A stretch of DNA of 64,000 nt from Spinacia oleracea (taxonomy: Eukaryota; Streptophyta; Magnoliopsida; Caryophyllales; Amaranthaceae): assembly GCF_020520425.1 (NCBI RefSeq), contig NC_079487.1, positions 108,596,141 to 108,660,140 of the forward strand, written 5' to 3'. Shown piece by piece: positions 47,748 through 58,848 of this stretch. The stretch's first letter is position 1, and every line of letters begins with the position of its first letter. Below the pieces are notes generated by a model. That model was not told where the DNA came from. It searched no databases and saw only the letters and a program-made list of their open reading frames with translations. A program made the position numbers and the translations under genes.

Positions 47748-47766
47748 ATCTAAAGTTGAATTTTTT
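47748..47766 (+). promoter_or_regulatory. Putative primer-binding region of copia 2 (atypical)
   Basis: Directly after the LTR the sequence is ATCTAAAGTTGAATTTTTTT. It lacks the TGG start and TGGTATCAGAGC core of the usual initiator-tRNA site. Instead CTAAAGTTGAATTT (47751-47764) is a perfect 14-base complement of AAATTCAACTTTAG inside the LTR (47660-47673). Whether this primes cDNA synthesis is unproven. Confidence 0.35.
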
Positions 47767-47788
47767 TCTTCCGTGTTTTATTTTTACA

Positions 47789-48544
47789 ATGGCTGGTCAT
47801 ATCCCTACTGCTATCCCTTTTACTTCTGCCATGCTTCCCAACCCTTTCATCCCTGATATGTCTAAGTTAGATCCTTTCGATGGGAAGAATTATAAGATGT
47901 GGTCTGATAAGATGGAGTTTTTCTTGGGTCAAATTGGGGTAGATTATTGTCTTACTGTTATTGCTGCCCCTACTAATTCCACTAGGGATTTTGAGAAAGA
48001 TAACAAAACCTGTCGTGGGATGTTGTTGCACTACATGACTGCTTCTCTTTATTTGATTTATAGTAAGTCTAATAATGCTATGGAAATTTGGGATGCTCTG
48101 AAAACTAAGTATGGAACTGATGATTTTGGGACTAAGAAATATGCTTGTAGTCGTTGGTTAAATTTCCGTATGACTGATGATAAGCCTGTCCTTGATCAAG
48201 TTCATGAGTATGAACATTTATGTGCTGATATTGTTGCTGAGGGTATGAAAATCTGTGAGCTTTTCCAAGCCAATTGTCTCCTTGAGAAATTACCCCCTTC
48301 TTGGCAAACCTATGTCCATTCCATGAAACACAAACAAAAAGACTTTACCCTTCAAGAACTCGTTTCCCACATTAAGATTGAAGAGCAGAACCGTATCCAA
48401 ACCAAGGGAAAAAATACTGACCATTCTTCCTCTACTGCTAATCTTGTTGAAACTAAAAGAAATGCAGGTTATAATAAGGGACCGGAAGGCAAGGGTCCAA
48501 ATCAGTTCCATGGTACAAGGCAGAACAACAACAACAAGGAGTAA
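47789..48544 (+). CDS. Copia 2 Gag
   Basis: The ATG at 47789 (context TTTTACAATGGC) gives 251 residues, with the copia gag core (LDPFDGKNYKMWSDKMEFFL near residue 30, W-x-AL-K-YGTDD near 105, LNFRMTDDKPVLDQVHEYEH near 130, and LLEKLPPSWQTYVHSMKHKQ near 170). It stops at TAA 48542-48544 after an Asn run (NNNNKE). The nucleocapsid zinc knuckle [16 protein letters not shown] lies after this stop in the same frame, so Gag as terminated here lacks its RNA-binding end. Forms virus-like particles in related elements. Confidence 0.85.
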   Translation: MAGHIPTAIPFTSAMLPNPFIPDMSKLDPFDGKNYKMWSDKMEFFLGQIGVDYCLTVIAAPTNSTRDFEKDNKTCRGMLLHYMTASLYLIYSKSNNAMEIWDALKTKYGTDDFGTKKYACSRWLNFRMTDDKPVLDQVHEYEHLCADIVAEGMKICELFQANCLLEKLPPSWQTYVHSMKHKQKDFTLQELVSHIKIEEQNRIQTKGKNTDHSSSTANLVETKRNAGYNKGPEGKGPNQFHGTRQNNNNKE

Positions 48545-51500
48545 AGGCAGTTTAAAGGAAATTGCTATACTTGCGGTAAGTATGGTCATTCAGCTAGGGA
48601 ATGCAGGCAAGGACATGGACCTGGGAACAAGCCAAAGGAGAACAAGCCTCAAGCTAATCTCACTGAAGACATCATTGCTGCTGTTGTGTCCGAGGTGAAT
48701 CTGGTGAGCAACGTGACTGAATGGGTTGTTGATACTGGAGCAACTCGCCACATTTGTTCGAGCAAGGAAATGTTTCAAGACTATGAAAAGGTTTCTGAAG
48801 GAGAATGTGTCTTCATGGGCAACTCAAGCACTGTGAGTGTACTTGGCAAAGGAAAAGTTTTTCTAAAGCTTACTTCTGGAAAAACTATTGCTTTGCAAAA
48901 TGTTTTGCATGTACCCGATATCCGCAGGAACCTCATTTCTGGTGCTTTACTTAACAAAGAAAGTATCAAGTTAACTTTTGAATCTGATAAACTTGTACTT
49001 ACCAGAAATGGTGAATTTGTGGGTAAGGGATTTTGTAATGGGGGTTTATTTGTGCTTGATGTTGTGACTGATAATAATAATAATTCTGCTTCTGTTTATA
49101 TTGCTGAGTCAGTTTCTTTATGGCATTCTAGACTAGGTCATGTGAATGTTGCATCTGTCAAGAGACTCAAACAACTTAGTCTTATTCCAGATTTTAGTAA
49201 TACCTCTTTTGACAAATGTGAAGTTTGTGTAGAAGCTAAGCACCCGAAAAAAGCCTTTAATAAGAATGTATGTCGATCTTCTACCCTACTAGAACTAATT
49301 CATAGTGACTTAGGCGACTTTAAGAATTCCATGAGTAGAGGAGGAAAACGTTATTATATTACCTTTGTAGATGATTTTTCTCGTTATTGTAAGGTCTATT
49401 TATTGAGTACTAAAGATGAGGCAGAAGAGAAATTCCATATTTATAAGGCTGAGGTTGAAAACCAATTAGACCTGAAAATAAAGAGAGTTAGATCAGATAG
49501 AGGTGGTGAATATGATGGAACTCCTTTAAAGAAATTTTGTGAAGCTAATGGGATTATTCATGAGGTTACAGCTCCTTATACCCCAGAACAGAATGGAATA
49601 GCTGAACGCAAAAATAGGACACTTAAGGATATGATGAATGCTATGCTTATAAGTTCTGGTATGCCTACTAACATGTGGGGTGAGGCAATTCTTTCTGCTT
49701 GCTATGTGCTTAACCGTGTTCCCCATAAGAAATTAGATAAAACCCCATATGAATTGTGGAAAGGGTTTAAGCCTAATTTGGGTTACCTTAAAGTGTGGGG
49801 GTGTTTGGGAAAAATAGGACTTCCTGATTTCCAAAGGAGTAAGATTGGACCTAAAACCGTGGATGGTATTTTTATAGGTTATGCGTCCAACAGTGCTGCA
49901 TATAGATTCATTCTTAAGGATGCATCTGGTTTTGGACCAATTCGTGAGTCAAGGGATGTAGAGTTTTTTGAGCATATTTTTCCTATGAAAGTTAATGTTC
50001 AAGCATGCTTACCTGTTGCATCTCCACCTTCCATTGTGCATCATGACATTGCATCATCTAGTGAGACTCTAGAACCTAGAAGGAGTAAAAGAACTAGAAC
50101 TAAGTCTAGCTTTGGACCCGATTTTATTACTGCCTTCCTAATTGAGAAAGAGTTATTAGACGAGCAAGAAGTTGATGCATTTCTCTTAGAAGAAAACCCT
50201 AGATCCTATGGAGAAGCTATGAGGTCAATTGATTCAAGTTTTTGGTTAGAGGCCATAAATAGTGAAATTGAGTCTATCATGAGTAATAACACTTGGATTT
50301 TGTCTGATCTTCCTAGAGGTTGCAAGCCCTTATGTAGTAAGTGGATTTTTACTAAGAAACATACTCCAAAAGGATCCTTGATTAAGTATAAAGCTAGGCT
50401 TGTGGTAGGAGGTCATCGTCAAAAGCATGGTGTAGACTATTTTGATACATATTCTCCTGTCACTAAAGTTGCCACCATTAGAGTCTTAATTGCACTTGCA
50501 TCCATTCATGATCTGGTTGTGCATCAAATGGATGTAAAAACTGCTTTTTTGAATGGTGATTTGAATGAAGAAATTTATATGAAGCAACCAGAGGGATGTG
50601 TTGTTCCTGGACAGGAAGATAAGGTATGCAGGCTCATTAGATCATTGTATGGATTAAAACAAGCACCTAAACAATGGTATGACAAATTTCATCAAACTAT
50701 TATTTCTAATGGCTTTCAGGTAAATGATTCTGATGCTTGTGTGTATTCCAAACTTTCAAAACTTGGTTGCGTTTTCATATGTCTATACGTGGATGACATG
50801 TTAATTTTTGGTACCAATATAGACATAGTAAACGAAACCAAGGCTTTCCTAAATTCTTGTTTTGAGATGAAGGATTTAGGAGAGGCAGATGTGATTCTTG
50901 GCATAAAGATTACTAGAACTTCATATGGGATGTCTTTAAACCAATCTCATTATATTGAAAAGATTTTAAAGAAATTTGGTCAATTTGACTGCACTCCAGT
51001 GCAAACCCCATATGATTCTAGTATTCATTTGAAAAAGAACAAAGGTAATTCTGTATCACAGGAACAATATGCCAAGATTATTGGAAGTTTGATGTTTTTG
51101 ATGAACTACACTAGACCTGATATAGCATATGCGGTTAGTAGATTGAGTAGATATACTCATAATCCTAATCAAGATCACTGGAATGCATTGATTAGATTAT
51201 TGAAGTATTTGAAAGGCACTATCAATTGGGGTTTACATTATCATAGAGCACCTTGTGTTCTTGAGGGATATTGTGATGCCAATTGGGTGTCGGATAGTGA
51301 TGAAATTCAATCTACTAGTGGCTATGTTTTTACTCTTGCTGGAGGAGCTATATCATGGAAATCATCTAAACAAACTTGCATTGCCAAATCTACTATGGAA
51401 TCTGAGTTTATTGCTTTAGAATTGGCAGGACAGGAAGCTGAATGGATAAGGAGTTTGCTTGCTGATATTCCATTGTGGGGGAAACCAGCTCCATCAGTTT

Positions 51501-51739
51501 CAATGCATTGTGACTCACAAGCTGCAATTGGGGTAGCGAAAAATCAAGCCTATAATGGAAAGAGAAGGCATATTCGCTTAAGGCATGCTATAGTTAGAGA
51601 TCTGATCAGAAAAAATGTAATATCACTCGAGTATGTAAAGTCCGAGAGGAATATTGCAGATCCTCTCACCAAAGGCCTTTGTAGAAAAATGGTGCTTGAG
51701 TCAGCACAAGGAATGGGTTTAAAGCCTATTGTGGAGTAA
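48545..51739 (+). CDS. Copia 2 Pol (PR, IN, RT, RNase H)
   Basis: Same frame as gag, directly after its TAA; the first ATG is at 48686, giving 1017 residues (numbering from there). Zinc knuckle at 48563-48610 precedes the ATG. Protease DTGATRH at residue 16; integrase HHCC zinc (WHSRLGH near 145, CEVCVEAKH near 175), core Asp near 206, Asp near 270 and Glu near 306; RT with [14 protein letters not shown] and catalytic YVDD near 701; RNase H with [18 protein letters not shown] and [10 protein letters not shown]; ends [10 protein letters not shown]. All catalytic residues are present and no further stop or shift occurs. If the TAA is not read through, protease onward could only be made by internal initiation. 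Confidence 0.92.
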   Translation, partial: RQFKGNCYTCGKYGHSARECRQGHGPGNKPKENKPQANLTEDIIAAVVSEVNLVSNVTEWVVDTGATRHICSSKEMFQDYEKVSEGECVFMGNSSTVSVLGKGKVFLKLTSGKTIALQNVLHVPDIRRNLISGALLNKESIKLTFESDKLVLTRNGEFVGKGFCNGGLFVLDVVTDNNNNSASVYIAESVSLWHSRLGHVNVASVKRLKQLSLIPDFSNTSFDKCEVCVEAKHPKKAFNKNVCRSSTLLELIHSDLGDFKNSMSRGGKRYYITFVDDFSRYCKVYLLSTKDEAEEKFHIYKAEVENQLDLKIKRVRSDRGGEYDGTPLKKFCEANGIIHEVTAPYTPEQNGIAERKNRTLKDMMNAMLISSGMPTNMWGEAILSACYVLNRVPHKKLDKTPYELWKGFKPNLGYLKVWGCLGKIGLPDFQRSKIGPKTVDGIFIGYASNSAAYRFILKDASGFGPIRESRDVEFFEHIFPMKVNVQACLPVASPPSIVHHDIASSSETLEPRRSKRTRTKSSFGPDFITAFLIEKELLDEQEVDAFLLEENPRSYGEAMRSIDSSFWLEAINSEIESIMSNNTWILSDLPRGCKPLCSKWIFTKKHTPKGSLIKYKARLVVGGHRQKHGVDYFDTYSPVTKVATIRVLIALASIHDLVVHQMDVKTAFLNGDLNEEIYMKQPEGCVVPGQEDKVCRLIRSLYGLKQAPKQWYDKFHQTIISNGFQVNDSDACVYSKLSKLGCVFICLYVDDMLIFGTNIDIVNETKAFLNSCFEMKDLGEADVILGIKITRTSYGMSLNQSHYIEKILKKFGQFDCTPVQTPYDSSIHLKKNKGNSVSQEQYAKIIGSLMFLMNYTRPDIAYAVSRLSRYTHNPNQDHWNALIRLLKYLKGTINWGLHYHRAPCVLEGYCDANWVSDSDEIQSTSGYVFTLAGGAISWKSSKQTCIAKSTMESEFIALELAGQEAEWIRSLLADIPLWGKPAPSVSMHCDSQAAIGVAKNQAYNGKRRHIRLRHAIVRDLIRKNVISLEYVKSERNIADPLTKGLCRKMVLESAQGMGLKPIVE

Positions 51740-52288
51740 ATTGTGGTGGACACCCATCTTAGGAAATCTAAGTTCAATGGGTCAAACGAAATCACAAAAG
51801 AACTCATGTTTGTTACTACTACCCTTCCTAATAATAAAAGTGATGTAGTATTTTTCTAACTGTCATATGCGTAAGGTTGAGCTAAGGCTCTTAATAAGTT
51901 CATAGCCTTGAAAATGTGGTTTGTGACAGTACAAACTTGATGAACTTACCTATGTGAATGTGGGGGTTACGCCCAATCCCCTATGAGAGTCCTTAAGGCT
52001 TAGGACCACTAGAGCATTCATGAAAATCCGGGTATTTTGTGGGGCACTAAAAAATTACAAATTGCGAAAACGAGTCTTGATTTGAGAAAAGTTGAAACGC
52101 GCAAAAGTAGTTTACAAACTTCGTGATAGGTTCAAAGAGAAATCTACCTAAAACGACTGTAAGATATTTTTGTATGCGTTGGGTGTTAATTCAAGTCCAA
52201 AAGACATTGACACTTTCAAAACTAAAGTCTCCGTTGCCCAAAACGTTCCTTCCTAGTTTTTTCTGTTCTTTTGAATCATGTGGGGGAT
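51740..52288 (+). other. Copia 2 spacer with polypurine tract
   Basis: Non-coding. It ends with TGTGGGGGA (about 52279-52287) directly before the 3' LTR start, the polypurine tract for plus-strand priming. Confidence 0.7.
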
Positions 52289-52970
52289 TGTTGGAAGTAT
52301 AGGTAGTGATGCTTCAAAAGAATGAAAATTGTGCTTGTCCCACATTGACAAAAAATAAGAGTTTTACCCACTTTATATATCCTCACTCCACTAATAGGTT
52401 TGTTAGAAGACTTGAGAGGAGGCTCTAGGCCACTGCACACGCGCGCGCGGGCCGGGCCGGGCCGGGCTCGGGCGAGGGCGAGTGGCGCGGCGCGTTCGCG
52501 GGTGGGGGTGGGGCCCTTTTTGCCACCAATCAATCCCGTGTAACGGCTAGTTGTTGTATTTTGGTAACCGAATATTTTCCATAACGGTTACAGATTTTAT
52601 TCCGGAAATTGAGTCGTTGATTGATTCTAATTGATTACCGAATTTATTTCCTTCCCGAAATAATTCTTCAGCCTTCCGTTATTTATTTTGGCTTCCTCCT
52701 TCACAAAGAAAACACAGAAAAATTGCTCTCCGAAAATTTTCCTCTCAAACACACACTCTCTGATTCATTTTTTGGGCAACGTTCAATTTCGTTTTCAATC
52801 TATCTTTTTGTACTACACCAACGAGATAGATGTCGTGTAACCCTGGAGGTTGATTGTCAAGAGGCCGTGTGTACGTAACGGGGCAAATTCAACTTTAGGG
52901 CAGTGTTCATACACGCCACGACTTGGTTAAAGATAAGTTTATTCGTTCATTACTAGTCATTGTTCCTACA
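52289..52970 (+). repeat. Copia 2 3' LTR (682 bp)
   Basis: Same sequence as the 5' LTR apart from the absence of four bases near 52318 and about two substitutions. Followed by the CAATC duplication. Confidence 0.92.
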
Positions 52971-52975
52971 CAATC

Positions 52976-53604
52976 TCCTTCGACTTCTTGTTCAAATTTC
53001 TCAGTAAGTACTCAGTAGCGCGATTATCGTGGCAAATCATCAGTCAGTACTCAGTAACGCGATCCAAAAATTTCTCGACTTCTCCTCTTTCTCTTTCTCT
53101 TACCTTTCGCAATTGTTATTTAATTTTGGCATATTTGTCAAAAAAACGCGTGACAATGTCTTAGGAATTTTTTGAATTTTGTAAATTTGTGAAGGATTTA
53201 TGTGAAAATTTGGGTGAATTGATATTGAAATTAATTGAATTTGACTACTGATTGGAAGGGTTTAAAAGATGATAGATCATTACATGCAGTCACATTAGTT
53301 TTATTTTTTCATGGTTTAATGATTATGATCGGTGTTTAATTTGATGTGTATATTGATAATTGCTCTTCTGTTGGATTCAGAGAAATTTTGATTGTAATTG
53401 TTCGATCTGTTAGATTTTCTTTGAATTTTATCATCGGTGTTTAACTCAGTAGTCAGTTCATGTTGTTCCTCTAATTTTATAAAAGTAAGTAAATAAATAA
53501 AATGCTGAACATTTATTTATTTTAGCTTTTACAGAGTAGTACTTAGCTTATTTACCGAAAAATTATTAGGGGCCAATTAGGAATTTATGGTTAATTAGTA
53601 TTAT
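52976..53604. other. Right flank of copia 2, no gene seen
   Basis: A short tandem motif GTACTCAGTA(G/A)CGCGAT occurs twice (53008-53024, 53046-53062). The CT-rich stretch at 53080-53110 followed by T-rich DNA resembles a 5' untranslated exon and intron, but no coding exon is recognisable. Confidence 0.4.
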
Positions 53605-54390
53605 GGCCCTGTTCGGTAAAATTAACGGTAGCGGGTAGCGGTTGGCGGTTAAGTAGCGGATAGCGGTGAATGGTAGCAGGTAACGGTTAGCTGTTAAAGT
53701 AGCGGCTAACTGATATGGGTGTTCGGTAAAAGTAGCGGTTGATATGCTAAAATAAAATAAAAGGTAGAATATTATTTTAAATTTTATTATAAATTTGTCA
53801 AAAGCTACCTGCTACCTTAAAAACTACTAAGGGCGTGTTCGGCGGTAGCTTTTGAGGTAGCGGGTAGCGTTTTGACCGAGTCAAGACGCTACTTGTAAAA
53901 TTTGTAAGTGTTTGGCGAGGTAGCGATTTAGGTAGCGGTTAGCGGTAGAGGTAGCGGTTGAGTAGCTTTTATCAAACGTTAAAATTAGTAGCGTTTAAGG
54001 TAGCGGGTAGCGTTTGACAAATTTATAATAAAGTTTTAAATAATATTTCACCTTTTATTTTATTTTATAATATCAACCGCTACTTTTACCGAACACTCAT
54101 ATCAGTTACCCGCTACCTTTGACAGCTAACCGTTACCCGCTACTATTGACCGCTACCCGCTACTCCAACCGTTACCCGCTACTGAACCGCTACCCGCTAC
54201 CCGCTACCGCTACTTTTGCCGAACAGGGCCTAATTTTAACGTTTGACAAAAGCTACCCAAACGCTACCTCTACCGCTAACCGCTACCCAAAACGCTACCT
54301 TGCCGAATGCTTACTAATTTTACAAGTAGCGTCTTGACTAGGTCAAACGCTACCCGCTACCTCAAACGCTACTGCCGAACATGCACGCCC
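53605..54390. mobile_element. Two interleaved foldback MITEs (GTAGCGGGTAGC-rich)
   Basis: Palindrome A: left arm 53605-53829 (starts GGCCCTGTTCGGTAAAA) pairs with right arm about 53993-54230 (ends TTTTGCCGAACAGGGCC). Palindrome B: left arm 53831-53992 (starts GGGCGTGTTCGGCGGTAGC) pairs with right arm 54231-54390 (ends GCCGAACATGCACGCCC). The order on the chromosome is A-left, B-left, A-right, B-right. Arms are minisatellites of GGTAGCGGTTAGC. No coding capacity. Confidence 0.75.
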
Positions 54391-54510
54391 TATAACGGTT
54401 AATTAATAGTTAATTTTGGGAAACCAAATTATTTTCCTCAAAAAGCTAAGTCAAAATAATTTTTTTGAGAAATAAGTTAGGTAATAAAAGCTAACTTATC
54501 TATCCATCTA
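54391..54510. other. Short spacer
   Basis: AT-rich link between the foldback elements and a Helitron, with (TATC)n-like ATCTATCCATCTATC just before the Helitron start. Confidence 0.4.
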
Positions 54511-55455
54511 TCTATTACTATATACTAAAACACACACCAAGAATGACACGTGTCACGTCTTGTTGAATCCTTAGTTTTTTTATATATATATATATATAAA
54601 TAATTTAAGAATCTTTTAAAATATCTGATTTCCTGAATTTTTTTTCTTCTTATTCTTTCTTTCCATTTAATATAATAGAGGTATATATGAAAAAGTACAT
54701 TATGATTTCATGTATTACGACAAGGATAAAAAAAAATATTATTACTGATTTGAAAAACATATATGTTAGGAATGGAAAATAATCACAGTTTTTTTATATT
54801 ACTATTTCTATAATATACGTAGTAAGCTATTACAGAAACCCCGTAAAAGCAAAATAGCAAAATATTTTTTTGATTTTCATATAAAATTTTCAAAAAAAAA
54901 TGCATTATACTCTTAACCTACAACAGTTAATAAATAAACAAACAAATTACACTGAAATGTGTTATTATGCAACCATACCCAAACAAAAAACAATTATTTA
55001 TTTTTTACTTTATGTAAAACAAGTGTTAATAAGTTGGCCCAACAAAATTACTTATAAACCTAAAAGCCTGTCATATACCCAATCTAGAAAATAGGGTATT
55101 ATAATTTATATGGTTATCAAATTAATGCCATATCCAAAAATTTGGATAAATCGAGGGTATGGGTATGGTTACGGTTACGGATATTATTCAATTCCAAAAG
55201 AAAATGATATCTAATAATTGTCTGATAAGTTTTTTCTTATATTTTCCCAACTTAAGTATTTTTGTCGAAACGCTAAATTCCTAAAATTGCACTAATCACT
55301 TTACAATCCAAATAAACAATGTTTTTCTATGATTTTCCCAAAAACCGTTGATAAAAATTGATTTTATTTTATTAAAAACTTCGTTTAAATAAATTATTCA
55401 GAACAGGAAAAAAAATATATAGTCCCATCCGTGCGTTGCACGGGACCTTACCTAG
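54511..55455 (+). mobile_element. Non-autonomous Helitron
   Basis: 5' end TCTATTACTATATACTAAAA with A before it, ACACGTGTCA palindrome 31 bases inside, and 3' end CCGTGCGTTGCACGGG hairpin, then ACCTTACCTAG (CTAG 55452-55455) and T. Same family as the Helitrons in the peroxidase introns. No coding sequence; a (TA)n run lies at 54580-54597. Confidence 0.85.
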
Positions 55456-55504
55456 TATAAATTTATTTTTTAGTGATTTTATTTTATTTTCCTTTTTATT
55501 TAAC

Positions 55505-55665
55505 AGACTTAACGAAAAACCTAATACTGTTAGCAATATTAGTTTTTCCATCCACTTTGAAGGATTAAACTGACACTTTTGAAAGTTCAGGGATTAAACT
55601 GAACCTTTTGTCAAAGTTTAGGGACCTGAATAATGGTTTGCTCGTTACAATTTCATATTTTATTT
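55505..55665. repeat. Dispersed repeat, inverted copy of 46.1-46.3 kb
   Basis: GAACCTTTTGTCAAAGTTTA and CTAATACTGTTAGCAATATTAG correspond, on the opposite strand, to sequence at about 46190-46325. The family is not identified. Confidence 0.6.
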
Positions 55666-55870
55666 TGTTTTTACAATTTAATAACATATTTCTCTCATTT
55701 CATGTCATTTTCTTTGATAATTTAATAACACTATTGTCTTTTTTATTATAATCGTTTATTGCACACTATCCCTGCTTGCAACTTATTTTATTAAAATTAA
55801 ATCAAGCTCCTAAAACTCTATTCCGGACAAATTATAAATCATACTAGAATACAGAGAGGGTAAAAAATTA

Positions 55871-56227
55871 CTCCCTCCGTCCATTTTTAATCTTTATATT
55901 TGGTATTATGCACGCGATTTAATAATTAATTAATGTGCGTAATTTATTTTATTTAAACAATGTAAAATACATTTATTAATAATGTTTTTACTTTTATAAA
56001 AAATCTGGGATTGGAAAAGTGATAGAAATTTATTGTACCAATGGGAAAGTGTTAGAGATTTAATGATCCAATGAATTTGATTGATTAAATAATAATTTAA
56101 CACGTTTTTTTAATAGAATATTAGTCCATTTATGTTACAATGAAGTAAAAGAAAATGTTCCAAACATGAAGATTAAAAAAGGACACCCAAAACAAAATAC
56201 GTAAAAAATAAAAAGGGCTGGCAGGAG
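55871..56227. mobile_element. Stowaway-like MITE
   Basis: Left end TA/CTCCCTCCGTCCATTTTTA; right end TAAAAAGGGCTGGCAGGAG/TA, an imperfect inverted repeat flanked by TA. Length 357 bp, no coding capacity. Confidence 0.65.
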
Positions 56228-56496
56228 TAAAACTTATCAGAAATATGCGAAATAACCGTTGATATAGAGTAATTAGTTTTCCTATATTAGCAATTGAATG
56301 AAAAATCCATGGTTTATATATTATCTTTCTAAAATTTCCACTATTTTTCTCATCAATATGATCCATTAATTTTAAAATGTATGGTGTAGATACAACTCTA
56401 ACTTGTAGAGTTTTATTAAAACTCTAGAGAATCCGGACTCTATTTTGTTTATCTTATTTTAGTGAAGTAAGTGTACCAGCGTACAACTAAAATAAA

Positions 56497-57811
56497 CGGA
56501 TATTTCATGAAATACCCCCGAGTTTTGCCTTAATTCACCAAATGCCCATCAAGTTTCAATAATTCACCAAATACCCCTCACAAATGACTTAATACCCCAA
56601 ATACCCCTCTATGACGTCATCATCCTCATAATCGACCAATTACGATCTAATTACTCACCTAATCCCTCATTAACCCCCTAATCCTTAATTACCCACCCAT
56701 TAACCCATTAACCCACCCATTTCTTTTTCTTTTCTCACTCCCCTTCCTTCTTCCATTAACCCACCACCCACCTCAATTGATTCGGTCACCCTTGTTCCTC
56801 ATTCCCTTTCCTCCATGGAAGCCCCCTGCTACTGCCTCCAGCACCCCGCCATCTCCTTCGTCCTCGTCGAACTCAATGCCCAGGAACCCTAGAAACCACC
56901 ATAACTCAGGGACCACAAAATCAAGATTCTACTCAAACTCTCTCCCTTTTTCTGGACCATTCGATCACCACCACCAATTTACCAAACCCACCTTGCACCG
57001 CCATTTTTGGCTGGAAAACGAGAAGGAAGCAACTAGAATTTTTGGCTGAAAATTATTCGATTAAGACGAATTTTTGGCTGGAATTAACTAATTGAAAAAG
57101 TGTGAATTGAATGAAAATTTGATTTGTGTGATATAGGGAGATGAAAAGTGCGAATCCATCCAAAAAAAATTGGAGATGAAAACCTAAATAATGCAAAGAA
57201 ATCAATAATGGAAAAAGATGGGTTTATTTTGAAGAAAGATAGTGGATCTGGAGGAGGATGATAATTGGGTTTAGAGTTGTTCTTGGATGTCGATTGATGA
57301 GATTTGACGCATCATTTGCTTTGAAGAATTGGAATTTGCAAAGGAAATAAAAATGGTGATGATGAGTGGTGTTGGTGTTGTCGGGGGAGGAGATCAGATG
57401 GTGGTGATGAGTGGCGGCGGTGGTGGTAATGTAGGGAGGGAGGGCGTGAGGGAGGAGGAAAAGGCGAGGGGCTTCAATGGTAAATGGGGGCGAGGTGGTG
57501 GCGGCGGTGATGGGTCGAGGAGGGAGAAAACGGGTGCGATGTGGTGGCGGAAGAAGGGAGAGGAAGAAGGGTTGGTGGCGGAAGGAGTGAGAGGAAGAAG
57601 ATGGGTTAATTAGGAAAAAATGGGTTAATTAGGAAAAATGTGTAAATGGGTGGGTTAATTAGATGATAATTGAGTTAATTAAGGATGATGACGTCATGGA
57701 GGGGTATTTGGGGTATTAAGTCATTTGTGAGGGGTATTTGGTGAATTATTGGAACTTGATGGGCATTTGGTGAATTAAGGCAAAACTCGGGGGTATTTCA
57801 TGAAATATCCG
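56497..57811. mobile_element. Non-autonomous Mutator-like element with long TIRs
   Basis: Terminal inverted repeats of about 140 bp, starting CGGATATTTCATGAAATAcc and nearly perfect (about two mismatches), are flanked by a perfect 9-bp duplication TAAAATAAA (56488-56496, 57812-57820). Long TIRs and 9-bp duplications define Mutator-like elements. The interior carries a Pro/Ser-rich frame (56777-57049) and a Gly-rich frame (57329-57613), neither with a recognised domain; no transposase is present. Confidence 0.9.
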
Positions 57812-57820
57812 TAAAATAAA

Positions 57821-58657
57821 TTAAGATAAGTGAAACAACATAATACCAAACAATATCTTAGCCTAGTGGACATAATTTTACCTTCCAATCCCCATTCATA
57901 GTCATGAAATAGAGTAGAATGACTCGTTTTATATTTAACTGCATCCAGTATTAGGGATGAATGTGGATATTGCATTTTGCTCACTTAATTTCTTAAATCT
58001 TTGTACTTAAAAATAAAACATAATCGCAATAAAACTGAATGGAGAATAAAGTATGCTTCGTTAATAATCAAATTTCCCTTTCAGAGAACCACTTTAATAT
58101 GTTCCTTCTGCTTTACAAATTACTAAATTAAGAATCTAATTACTTACAAGTCACTCTTTGAGTAGTTACAATACTTACAAATTAAAGTTAGTATTAGTGA
58201 TTCAAGCAGTTTTCCGTGAATAAAGCTTTTTTTATTTATGGAAATCAACAAAATTGTCAAACTTAAATGATAAGGATTTGTCATGTACTCTTTTTCTCAT
58301 TTTGGCGAGATTAGATACAGCTTTCCGGTGTTGACAAAATTATCGGTAGGGGGACAATGGAGCAGATATCACCGGCGCATGTAAGACACGAGCATAAGTA
58401 TTGAGGTACATGTTTGTGTCATCCTTTACTTGTTGTCATTTAGTACTATCTTCGTTTCAAAATGATTTTTACATTTTTCCGTTTTAGTTTTTTTTATAAT
58501 GTTATTTACACTTTGAATTATTTTACTTTTGAACATAAAAATTTACTACCTTCCATTTCTTATTCCATAATATTTAAAATTTTCTACTCAATTTCTCTTA
58601 CCTTATTCATTTTTTTTCTTACACCCACCCATCTTTTACACATTTAATTTATCCATA
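57821..58657. other. Spacer, no gene seen
   Basis: AT-rich. A MITE-like start (TACTATCTTCGTTTCAAAATG, about 58444) has no matching right end that I could find. Confidence 0.4.
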
Positions 58658-58808
58658 TCTCTATTATATAAGCCAACTCCTGAGGGTTTTTTTGGTAAAT
58701 TAACTTTTCGTGTCCACTTGAGAAAATACAATAATGCCCTCCCCCGTTTAACCGTTAATCACAGTTACAAACCCTAAAATGTCGCGGTCTCTTACCGCAC
58801 ACTCTCCT

Positions 58809-58848
58809 CCCCCTCTCTCTCTCTCTCCCTCCCTCCCTCCCTCCATCT
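58809..58848. repeat. (CT)n/(CCCT)n low-complexity tract
   Basis: CCCCTCTCTCTCTCTCCCTC followed by CCTCCCTCCCTCC. It resembles a captured 5' untranslated region, being close to an ATG-containing exon-like piece that ends ACTATG/GTAAGT at 58898. Confidence 0.8.

Larger units (their letters stand above)
47062..52970 (+). mobile_element. Near-intact Ty1/copia retrotransposon 2
   Basis: LTRs 47062-47747 and 52289-52970 flank gag (47789-48544), pol (48545-51739) and a spacer with polypurine tract. The duplication CAATC lies outside both LTRs (47057-47061 and 52971-52975). The LTRs differ by a 4-base indel and about two substitutions by eye (GTATGTAACG/GTACGTAACG, CGTTTATTAC/CGTTCATTAC). The domain order PR-IN-RT-RH is Ty1/copia. 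Only one stop codon breaks the gag-pol frame. Confidence 0.95.

Noticed and set aside
57329-57613. Gly-rich 94-codon frame
   Set aside because: Low complexity within a Mutator-like element; no domain and no splice or start support.
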